Shown piece after piece: positions 1 to 5,503 of a stretch of DNA of 6,107 nt. Position numbers and translations under genes: made by a program. The first letter of the stretch is position 1. Each line of letters opens with the position of its first letter. Source of the stretch: Opitutia bacterium UBA4506. GTDB taxonomy: Bacteria > Verrucomicrobiota > Verrucomicrobiia > Opitutales > Puniceicoccaceae. Under the pieces are notes generated by a model. That model saw only the letters and a program-made list of their open reading frames with translations, did no database searches and had not been told where the DNA came from. The stretch is taken from the NCBI GenBank assembly GCA_002388665.1, contig DGMY01000038.1, forward strand, positions 24,668-30,774, read 5' to 3'.

Positions 1-24
1 GAAAGTCCGTTCTCCTTTTTTCAT
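1..24 (-). repeat. Truncated solitary copy of the array hairpin (B type), inverted relative to the array
   Basis: Read on the minus strand, these bases match the ATGAAAA-GGAG-AACGGACTTTC part of the repeat unit in the array at 3491-4200, with two extra A residues before GGAG. On the plus strand the window opens inside the GGAA loop, runs through the AGTCCGTT stem arm (4-11) and the CTCC tetranucleotide (12-15), then six T (16-21). The other stem arm lies beyond the left edge. The partner hairpin A expected to the right is absent, so this is a lone element. For transcripts coming from the left, the stem plus T-run would also resemble a weak intrinsic terminator. Confidence 0.8.
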
Positions 25-202
25 TTCCGGTGTAGGGAACAATCTGGCCCAACCACTGGACTCATCAGGGCGCAGGGAAACGCGAAGCCTCGAAGCATCA
101 GCCAGTGGCCCATGGCTTTAGCCTTGGGTGCCTGAACGGCTGTGGATTGCGGCAGCGCATGGAGTGGATCAGATCACGTACCGCGCTGAAACATCACTGA
201 AA

Positions 203-215
203 TCGCTCTCAGCGA
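203..215 (-). terminator. Small hairpin just after the rhamnosidase stop, possible weak terminator
   Basis: TCGCT and AGCGA form a perfect 5-bp stem around a 3-base loop, 5 bases downstream of the rhamnosidase stop codon. In the minus direction it is followed only by ATTTCAG, not by a real U-tract. It is the only compact stem right after the operon, so it could cap the transcript, but it could also be chance. Confidence 0.2.
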
Positions 216-220
216 CTCAA

Positions 221-1867
221 TCACACCCTTTCGATTCCATCAGGCAAGGTGCACTCGATCACTGGCTGGCCCACGCTTGTTTGCGTGACTTCTATTTCAA
301 TCGATCCATGCGCGGTCGGCACCTTTGCCCTCGCCCACTCCAGACCTCCTAATTGCGGCTGAATGATTGCCTGCCGAAAGCCTGGTGCAGCTGGGCGCAC
401 GCCCATCAGACGACGGACTATAATATTACTGGGAGCCGCTCCCCAAGCGTGATTCCAATCAAGGTTCGGCTTGTATCGAGCATCCCAGGCTTCGAGTGTC
501 ATGGTGCTACCGACTCGGTGAATCATATGCCACCAAGAACGATCGCTATGCGAGGTCATTAGACTTAGGGCGTGATCGGGGGCTCCGCATTTGTAGAGCG
601 CGTCTAGCAGATGTTGCGCACCATACACGCTACAGGCCATCGCTCGACTCTTCACAAAATCGAGCACGCTCGCCTGACGTACAGTCGGAACAATGCCCGC
701 TAACAATGGATAAAAATTGGCATGCATCGAGGCATGCTCGGTCGCATCGCCGTCCACATAGATCCCACGCTTGGTATCGAACAGCTGCTGGTTGATACTC
801 GCCGCCACCTGCCGCGCACGCGCCTCAAAAAACTGTCGATCCTGCACTTCTCCTAAGTGTCCAGCGATCCGGGCCATCAATACCAGACTGCGATGATGCA
901 AGGCATTGATGGCCGTGTTCACGGGTGAGAAGACATAAGCATCCGCCTCGCCCATCAATCCATCCTGCGCAAAATCATTCCGCGGCCAATCAACCATGTC
1001 CTGGAGACCTTCGTTAAAAAATCCATCCAAGCCCAGTTGCTCCATCAGTGCGTCTTTGGCGGGACTATTGGCAGCGCTGATTAAGCCGTCGCTGCCTGCC
1101 AAGGCGTGCAAAGTCTTCAGCTTGAGCATGGGATAGTGCGCCCGCATGCGGCCGTCATTGCCGCTGTATAGAAAGTCATACCAAGCAATCAAGGGCATGT
1201 GCAGATGCCAATCCGACGGCCAGGTTGGGTGCTTGATTAAATAATCGATCGTCTGCTGCGCCATCCCGTAGCTAGCATCCAGACAATAATGCGACAGTTG
1301 GTTGATGTAGGCGTCTCCCTCATAGGGAATGCGCTCACGGTCGCCGTCGACATAAAGCCCGCAAAAAGTCGTCGCCTTAATCGTATGCCGGCACAGCTCC
1401 CAAACTTCATTGAGCACCGGGTCCGAACACTCAAACGCGGCCGCGGTATCATCGAAGGGCGCATGCACAAAGCGTTGCCGAACATCCACTAGTTCAACGC
1501 CCTCAACCAACGCTTCAATCTCGCAATATCGGAAGGGCATGACTTCACCGATCTCGGGCGACATCTTAATCGCACGCGCGCCCGTATTTCTTGCATCAGC
1601 CGGAATGACTAATCGATAACGATGCCTGCCAGCCTTCAGCTTTAGTGGAATCTCCCGATAGCGAACCGTACCACCAGGCGCCCGATCCAAGCGCCCATCG
1701 GTGGCGAGTTTTTCCCCGAGATGAAGCCGCAACACATGTCCGGCGCAGGCGCAAGTGAGCTCAAGTTCGACTGTGCCAAAGACCGCACGCCCAAAATCAA
1801 TAAAGCACGCCGAAGTGCCCACCTTACGTTGATGGGCAGGAGCGATGGAAGTATCAACAAGTTGCAT
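221..1867 (-). CDS. GH78-type alpha-L-rhamnosidase (548 aa)
   Basis: Predicted inverting glycoside hydrolase that removes terminal alpha-L-rhamnose from oligosaccharides. Residues about 20-130 look like the beta-sandwich that precedes the catalytic barrel (FIDFGRAVFGTVEL). Residues about 145-485 are the (alpha/alpha)6 barrel, and the C-terminus (about 490-548) is the usual beta-sandwich starting GVRPAAPGF. The motif DGDRERIPYEGDA (174-186) matches the family's RDERxGWTGDA segment and places E178 at the general-acid position and D185 at a conserved acidic one. STMTLEAW (454-461) gives E459 as the candidate base, and DWNHAWGA (470-477) is the typical following motif. At 548 residues it is shorter than many GH78 enzymes, which carry extra N-terminal domains. 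No signal peptide is seen, suggesting a cytoplasmic enzyme. ATG start; no Shine-Dalgarno in the 18-base gap after the sulfatase gene, so it is probably translated from the shared operon mRNA. The exact sugar specificity is inferred. Confidence 0.85.
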   Translation of the reverse strand: MQLVDTSIAPAHQRKVGTSACFIDFGRAVFGTVELELTCACAGHVLRLHLGEKLATDGRLDRAPGGTVRYREIPLKLKAGRHRYRLVIPADARNTGARAIKMSPEIGEVMPFRYCEIEALVEGVELVDVRQRFVHAPFDDTAAAFECSDPVLNEVWELCRHTIKATTFCGLYVDGDRERIPYEGDAYINQLSHYCLDASYGMAQQTIDYLIKHPTWPSDWHLHMPLIAWYDFLYSGNDGRMRAHYPMLKLKTLHALAGSDGLISAANSPAKDALMEQLGLDGFFNEGLQDMVDWPRNDFAQDGLMGEADAYVFSPVNTAINALHHRSLVLMARIAGHLGEVQDRQFFEARARQVAASINQQLFDTKRGIYVDGDATEHASMHANFYPLLAGIVPTVRQASVLDFVKSRAMACSVYGAQHLLDALYKCGAPDHALSLMTSHSDRSWWHMIHRVGSTMTLEAWDARYKPNLDWNHAWGAAPSNIIVRRLMGVRPAAPGFRQAIIQPQLGGLEWARAKVPTAHGSIEIEVTQTSVGQPVIECTLPDGIERV

Positions 1868-1885
1868 ACAAGATTTAAGTTAAGA

Positions 1886-3274
1886 TCAACGACAACTCCA
1901 AGGATCCTGCCATTCACTACGGCAAGAACGGTTGACTTCCTGATAGTGACTCAGTCCGTCTCGCTCCAAGTATGCCCGCCCATCCAGAAACTCGTCGCCA
2001 AGTTCTGCGAGCCGATGCTGCAAGCGAGATTCCAGAGACCTTTGAACATCCACGTGCTCTGCGGATCCAACCAGATTGCACATCTGATACGGGTCAGTCT
2101 CGTTATCAAACAGCAGCCACGGGCCATCCGTATTTCGCACATAGGTGTAGCGCTGCGTTCGTAGCCCCCGATAGGCTTTGAATCCATGTTCAAGCACATT
2201 GGCAAAGGCCGCCGGTAGATTGAGCAGCGCCGCTTCATCACCCGACATTGCTTGTTCGCCACGCAGGACCGCCGAATAGTCCTGCCCTTGAACCGCTGCA
2301 GGGATCGCAAGCCCACAAAGCCCCAACAGCGTGGGCATGATGTCGGGCGCATCCATAGGCAAGACCGATGCCCCACTCGGCAAGCCCCCCGGCCAACGCA
2401 GCAAAAAAGGAACCCGAATCGACTCATCCCACGGCACGCTTTTACGGTTGATGCCCTGGCTACCAAACATATCGCCATGGTCCGAGGTGAACACGACTAT
2501 GGTATTGTCGCGCTGTCCTGAGGCGTCAATTGCATCGAGCACCGTGGCCAGGCAATCATCCAGAGCCGCGATATGCGCGTAATTGCCCCGCAGCTGTTCC
2601 CTCGCCTCTGCATGCATGTCGGCAGGCACGTTGGGGCGCAACTCGATGTCAACATGAGCAAAGCGATCCCGATATACCTGTGGCGCCGTGTGCAGAGGAA
2701 AGTGAGGAGGCCCCCAGGAAAGCATCATCATGTAAGGCGTCTCCGCCCCAGCATGATCCCGTATATATTGCGCAGCGTCTTGGCTTTGCGCACGCGCATC
2801 GTAGTCGCCCCACGGCTGCAGCCTGTCGTCATCGTTGAAGTAATAGTGCGAGTCGTTGTAGTCGTGCGTGCATTCGAAAGCCTTCCAGTAGTCAAAGCCT
2901 AGCTGATAGTCGCGTGGCACGTAGGCCTGTCGACGCCCATACGAGCCGTCGGGGCTGCCATAGAGATGCCACTTGCCGATATAGGCAGTCTCATACCCTC
3001 CTCGCTTAAAGGTCCGCGCAATAGAATCGCACTTCGGGTTCAATTCCACGTCGTTGATGTATACACCATGAGTCAGCGGATACTGACCCGTCATCAGACT
3101 GCCACGATACGGACAACATACCGGACAGCCGGACACCGCATGCGTTAGGTTGAGGCCCTCTCCCGCCAAACGATCCATCGTCGGCGTATGGACATCCCGG
3201 TTCCCGGCATAACCGACGTCCTGCATGCGCAGCTCATCGGCAAAAATATAGACTACATTCGGAGGCGTCCTCAT
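1886..3274 (-). CDS. Formylglycine-dependent sulfatase, S1 family (462 aa)
   Basis: Predicted type I sulfatase that hydrolyses a sulfate ester on a carbohydrate. The active-site signature CCPYRGSLMTG runs from residue 53 to 63. C53 is the cysteine that must be oxidised to formylglycine, R57 is the conserved arginine, and the usual serine/alanine at the fourth position is tyrosine (known as a CxPxR variant). NVVYIFADELR (6-16) supplies the first metal ligand, D13, with E14 where many relatives have a second Asp. GKWHL (100-104) supplies K101 and H103, H191 lies in GPPHF, and TSDHGD gives D265 and H266. Near the C-terminus, LFDNETDPYQMCNLV is the family's closing motif. The catalytic domain begins at residue 6 and an in-frame TGA lies a little upstream, so a missed signal peptide is unlikely and the enzyme is probably cytoplasmic. 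A purine-rich GAAGAGA sits 4 bases before the ATG. It is first in an operon with the rhamnosidase. The maturation enzyme is not in the window. Confidence 0.95.
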   Translation of the reverse strand: MRTPPNVVYIFADELRMQDVGYAGNRDVHTPTMDRLAGEGLNLTHAVSGCPVCCPYRGSLMTGQYPLTHGVYINDVELNPKCDSIARTFKRGGYETAYIGKWHLYGSPDGSYGRRQAYVPRDYQLGFDYWKAFECTHDYNDSHYYFNDDDRLQPWGDYDARAQSQDAAQYIRDHAGAETPYMMMLSWGPPHFPLHTAPQVYRDRFAHVDIELRPNVPADMHAEAREQLRGNYAHIAALDDCLATVLDAIDASGQRDNTIVVFTSDHGDMFGSQGINRKSVPWDESIRVPFLLRWPGGLPSGASVLPMDAPDIMPTLLGLCGLAIPAAVQGQDYSAVLRGEQAMSGDEAALLNLPAAFANVLEHGFKAYRGLRTQRYTYVRNTDGPWLLFDNETDPYQMCNLVGSAEHVDVQRSLESRLQHRLAELGDEFLDGRAYLERDGLSHYQEVNRSCRSEWQDPWSCR

Positions 3275-3490
3275 GATTCTCTTCGTAAGTTTAATTGAAT
3301 ACAGATCAGTGGTTCACAGTCATTAGGTGAACTTGCTTTCACAGATTGTCATACCTATCATTTGTCATTGCAATAAAAGGTACAAAATCCTCCAAGGATA
3401 ATTGGTACCACTAATTTTTTTTCCGAAAACGAGACGACGGAAAAGCCCCACCCGAAACTGAACCGGTTCGAGCGGCAGCCCTGGCGGATG
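3275..3490 (-). promoter_or_regulatory. Gene-free leader of the sulfatase operon
   Basis: This 216-base stretch between the sulfatase start and the repeat array must hold the operon promoter unless transcription crosses the array. On the minus strand, TTGCAA, 17 bases, then GACAAT (from about 3373 to 3345) is a possible but poor sigma70-like pair with 4 of 6 matches in each box. A GGAGGA at about 3390 looks like a Shine-Dalgarno but has no usable ORF behind it. Other structure: a run of eight T at 3415-3422, an inverted repeat TTTTCCG/CGGAAAA (3419-3425 and 3438-3444), and a 10-bp palindrome GAACCGGTTC (3460-3469). No regulator site is recognised. Confidence 0.3.
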
Positions 3491-4200
3491 AACGGGTTGG
3501 AAAACCCATTCTCCTCTGCACAGGGTGATGAAAAGGAGAACGGACTTTCCAGTCCGTTTCAAATCGTGTGCGGAGCGCCGAAGATGGGAATAAACGGGTT
3601 GGAAAACCCGTTCTCCCTTACGCAGGGTGATGAAAAGGAGAACGGACTTTCCAGTCCGTTTCAAGTCGCGTGCGGAGCGCCGAAGATGGGAATAAACGGG
3701 TAGGAAAACCCGTTCTCCTCTGCACAGGGTGATGAAAAGGAGAACGGACTTTCCAGTCCGCTTCAAGTCGCGTGCGGTGCGCGGCAGATGGGGATAAACG
3801 GGTTGGAAAACCCATTCTCCTCTGCACAGGGTGATGAAAAGGAGAACGGACTTTCCAGTCCGTTTCAAGTCGCGTGCGAAGCGCCGAAGATGGGAATAAA
3901 CGGGTAGGAAAACCCGTTCTCCTCTACGCAGGGTGATGAAAAGGAGAACGGACTTTCCAGTCCGTTTCAAGTCGCGTGCGGTGCGCGGCAGATGGGGATA
4001 AACGGGTTGGAAAACCCATTCTCCTCTACGCAGGATGATGAAAAGGAGAACGGACTTTCCAGTCCGTTTCAAATCGCGTGCGGAGCGCCGAAGATGGGGC
4101 TAAACGGGTAGGAAAACCCGTTCTCCCTTACGCAGGGTGATGAAAAGGAGAACGGACTTTCCAGTCCGTTTCAAGTCGCGTGCGGAGCGTGCTAGATGGG
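3491..4200. repeat. Tandem array of seven 102-bp BIME-like units
   Basis: Units start at 3491, 3593, 3695, 3797, 3899, 4001 and 4103, so the spacing is exactly 102 bases every time. Each unit holds hairpin A (AACGGGTTGGAAAACCCGTT), CTCC, a 20-base linker, GGAG, hairpin B (AACGGACTTTCCAGTCCGTT) and a 34-base spacer. Hairpin B reversed is a variant of hairpin A, so the pair is inverted, like two REP elements in a BIME. Hairpin A is perfect only in unit 2; units 1, 4 and 6 read CCCATT in the right arm and units 3, 5 and 7 read GGGTAGG in the left arm. Hairpin B has one change, in unit 3. Because 102 is divisible by three, reading frames stay open across units (for example minus 3365-4072 with a 34-residue period), but these are by-products and not genes. 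The final unit decays at about 4195-4200. Confidence 0.95.
3593..3660. repeat. Best-preserved inverted hairpin pair (unit 2)
   Basis: Hairpin A has arms 3593-3600 and 3605-3612 around loop GGAA (3601-3604). CTCC is at 3613-3616 and GGAG at 3637-3640. Hairpin B has arms 3641-3648 and 3653-3660 around loop TTCC (3649-3652). Both stems are 8 perfect base pairs. The two 24-base halves are also mutually complementary at 20 of 24 positions, so the same DNA could form either two short hairpins or one long stem. A GGAG or GTAG tetranucleotide beside a hairpin is a known hallmark of REP elements mobilised by RAYT transposases; no transposase gene is present here. Confidence 0.85.
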
Positions 4201-4470
4201 GCGACAATATAGCATATTGGATGGCCAGCGGAGCTGGCGGGCGCTGATGGTCCAGGATAAATCGGACAACGAACCTCCCCCACCCCGTCGCTGCATGAAC
4301 GCCTCGAATGACAGCCGCAACCCACAGAACTTCGCCATCTCCGGCATGCGGCCCTCGTTTCCTTCGTGCTCTTCGCGCTCTTCGTGGTAATTCAATCTTT
4401 TTTTCGAACAAAGAGTGCATACGATGGAGGCCGAGCAGCTGCCGGAATTGTATGCCACGTTTGGTTCGAG
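4201..4470. other. Gene-free segment with palindromes and a 9-bp repeat
   Basis: No convincing gene is seen. Just right of the array are CAATAT-AGC-ATATTG (4205-4219) and GCCAGC-GGA-GCTGGC (4224-4238), two adjacent perfect 6-bp stems with 3-base loops. At 4353-4388 four degenerate 9-base units occur, the last three being CTTCGTGCT, CTTCGCGCT and CTTCGTGGT. On the minus strand these would read as HEE/REE/HEG/NEG triplets, a low-complexity pattern typical of spurious ORFs around GxxExxY genes in related bacteria (from memory, not checked). Short overlapping ORFs in several frames here lack family resemblance, so I treat the segment as intergenic or as a decayed repeat. Confidence 0.6.
4417..4455 (-). 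terminator. Inverted repeat downstream of the toxin gene
   Basis: GCATAC (4417-4422) and GTATGC (4450-4455) form a 6-bp outer stem 15 bases past the toxin stop codon. The 27-base interior contains the palindrome GCAGCTGC (4435-4442). There is no U-tract on the minus-strand side, so a canonical intrinsic terminator is doubtful. It may only stabilise the mRNA end. Confidence 0.25.
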
Positions 4471-4731
4471 TTAATTTTTGTATACGTCTTTTCGATGCCC
4501 GACTTTGACTACGTAAACTATGAGTCTCTCGTCAAAAATTTCGTATATAACACGATAGTTTCCTATTCGTATTCGATAAAGCTCTTCGTTCGTCAGTTTT
4601 TTGCAGTTGGTTGGTCTTGGATCTTCAGCAAGATTCTGAATCTCTGTAAGGATCTTCATAACTTCCTTCTTGTGGATCTTTTTAAGGTCCTTTCGGATGG
4701 AGGATGCGAACTCCAGATCAAATAGTGCCAT
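4471..4731 (-). CDS. Type II toxin, RelE/ParE family (86 aa)
   Basis: Small toxin of the RelE/ParE fold; relatives are ribosome-dependent mRNA endonucleases or, in the ParE branch, gyrase poisons. The length and layout match the family: two N-terminal helices (about 11-36, rich in Lys and Glu), then a beta-sheet core with YRIRIGNYRVIYEI (52-65) and VVKVGHRKDVY (74-84). R60, R80 and Y84 occupy positions resembling RelE's catalytic R61, R81 and Y87, which favours RNase activity over gyrase binding, though this is inference. The ATG lies inside the antitoxin gene (14-base overlap, different frame), implying coupled translation with the antitoxin made first. All core motifs are intact and there is no frameshift, so it is probably functional. 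Confidence 0.9.
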   Translation of the reverse strand: MALFDLEFASSIRKDLKKIHKKEVMKILTEIQNLAEDPRPTNCKKLTNEELYRIRIGNYRVIYEIFDERLIVYVVKVGHRKDVYKN

Positions 4732-4939
4732 CTGCTTGCAACTGGGAAAGGAGTTCGTCGTAGCTTACTGTCTTTTCTTTTTTTCTTTTTTTCCAATCCG
4801 AGATGTCTTCCAAATCTTCTCGCAACGCTGCCTTAAGTGCATCGTTTACGAGGTCCGACATCGTCTGTCTGGTTTCTGCGGCCTTGATCCTCAAGGCGTT
4901 ATGGACTGATTCGTCCAGATAGAGTGTAGCTTTGCTCAT
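4718..4939 (-). CDS. Ribbon-helix-helix antitoxin, CopG-like (73 aa)
   Basis: DNA-binding antitoxin that would neutralise the RelE/ParE toxin encoded next to it and repress their shared promoter. Starting from SKATLYLDE, residues form the ribbon strand (KATLYL), helix 1 (SVHNALRIKAAETR) and helix 2 (MSDLVNDALKAAL). An acidic then Lys-rich linker (DLEDISDWKKRKKEK) and a C-terminal helix (SYDELLSQLQADG) follow and probably wrap the toxin. An ATG three codons upstream (4948) also fits the frame. I prefer the ATG at 4939 because relatives begin MSKATLYL and because the best promoter's -10 box overlaps the 4948 ATG. No Shine-Dalgarno precedes either start. The gene follows the GxxExxY stop by only 24 bases but likely has its own promoter. 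Confidence 0.88.
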   Translation of the reverse strand: MSKATLYLDESVHNALRIKAAETRQTMSDLVNDALKAALREDLEDISDWKKRKKEKTVSYDELLSQLQADGTI

Positions 4940-4946
4940 GGCGCCC

Positions 4947-4975
4947 ATATTGACGGCATGACGCTAAAGCGTCAA
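4947..4975 (-). promoter_or_regulatory. Candidate promoter and operator of the toxin-antitoxin pair
   Basis: On the minus strand TTGACG (4975-4970; 5 of 6 matches to TTGACA), 17 bases, then CAATAT (4952-4947; 3 of 6) could be a promoter. The palindrome TGACGC-TAAA-GCGTCA (4959-4974) overlaps the -35 box and spacer, and a further half site TGACGG follows at 4951-4956 on the plus strand. RHH antitoxins usually bind such inverted repeats in their own promoters. The palindrome also contains the GxxExxY stop codon. If the promoter is real, transcription would begin about at the ATG at 4939, giving a nearly leaderless mRNA. Confidence 0.4.
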
Positions 4976-5422
4976 GGCTCCTTTCTTCACGAATGAATGA
5001 AGCCTGGCGCGACGCGTTAGCGACGTTGACCAGAAGCCTCTGGTTCTGCCTTCTCTTTGGGTCTCACGCAAAGACCCGAAGACCCCAAGGCGCTCATCAT
5101 CGATTCCGTTAATCATCCGATTGATTCCATCCTTCATCCAGGAGGCTCCAAAGTTCAAAAGATTGCCGGGTTTGAGTTCCCTTAACTTTAGTTCAAGGAT
5201 CACTTTTCCTTCAATGATGATGTCCGCCCGAAACCCCTCATCGAACTTCATGCCTTCGTATTCGATCGGGACCGGAACTTGCCGGGCGAGTGATAAGCCC
5301 CTTAGCTCAAATTCTTTCGCGAGCACCGCTTCGTATACCGATTCAAGCAAACCCGGCCCAAGTGCCGAGTGAACCTCTACCGCAGTATCCACGACAATCT
5401 TTCCTATCTCATTTTCTTCCAT
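4964..5422 (-). CDS. GxxExxY protein, shortened in the nuclease-like core (152 aa)
   Basis: Member of the GxxExxY family, small proteins with a PD-(D/E)XK nuclease-like fold and no firmly established function. The name motif is GPGLLESVY near residues 21-29. It is followed by VPVPIEYEGMKFDEGFRADIIIEGKVILELK, which holds the expected Asp and the ExK pair. Relatives then continue with about 15-20 residues including KQLLTYLR (a QxxxY motif) before the LGLLINFG strand; here LELK passes directly into LRELKPGNLLNFGASWMKDG, so this stretch is missing in frame. The conserved domain ends near NRMINGIDDE; the tail after it (Arg/Thr-rich) is not family sequence. Start: the ATG at 5422 matches the family start MEENEIG. 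A longer frame back to a TTG at 5491 would add a low-complexity leader and is less likely. Activity is doubtful. Confidence 0.85.
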   Translation of the reverse strand: MEENEIGKIVVDTAVEVHSALGPGLLESVYEAVLAKEFELRGLSLARQVPVPIEYEGMKFDEGFRADIIIEGKVILELKLRELKPGNLLNFGASWMKDGINRMINGIDDERLGVFGSLRETQREGRTRGFWSTSLTRRARLHSFVKKGALTL

Positions 5423-5443
5423 CTTTGGGTCTTGGGGTCTTGA

Positions 5444-5459
5444 ACCCGCTTTTGCGGGT
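5444..5459. repeat. Hairpin between the LRV gene and the GxxExxY start
   Basis: ACCCGC-TTTT-GCGGGT is a perfect 6-bp stem with a 4-base loop, in the 81-base gap between the upstream stop and the GxxExxY ATG. Next to it is a near-duplicate GGGTCTTG pair (about 5427-5442). It could be a weak terminator or attenuator for the upstream gene, but no T-run follows in the minus direction. A related GGGTCT/AGACCC hairpin occurs within the gene's 3' part (5059-5077). Confidence 0.4.
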
Positions 5460-5503
5460 GGGCGTGAGATCTGTTTTTGATTTCTGGCCAACGGAGAGGA
5501 CTA

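Noticed and set aside
53..108. Inverted repeat CCACTGG/CCAGTGG
   Set aside because: Only 7 bp with a 42-base loop and no associated promoter, terminator or gene; expected by chance.
1868..1885. Near-palindromic AT-rich sequence around TTAACTTAA between the sulfatase and rhamnosidase genes
   Set aside because: Short, imperfect and within an operon spacer of 18 bases; not enough to call an operator or an internal promoter.
1721..2164. Plus-strand reading frame of 147 residues
   Set aside because: Antisense to the sulfatase/rhamnosidase junction, whose minus-strand products carry clear catalytic motifs; a shadow frame.
3365..4072. Minus-strand reading frame of 235 residues with a 34-residue repeat
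   Set aside because: It is the translation of the 102-bp tandem hairpin array, which stays in frame because 102 is divisible by three. Other frames of the array are open as well, and the changes follow hairpin pairing, not codons.
3491..4200. CRISPR array
   Set aside because: The spacers are as conserved as the repeats, units are strictly tandem at 102 bp, and no cas gene is nearby.
4192..4458. Minus-strand reading frame of 88 residues with a HEEREEHEG stretch
   Set aside because: Driven by the 9-bp low-complexity tract, no recognisable domain, and it runs through palindromes at the array border.
5423..5491. N-terminal extension of the GxxExxY protein from a TTG codon
   Set aside because: The extension is low in complexity, spans a hairpin, and the family's usual start coincides with the ATG at 5422.
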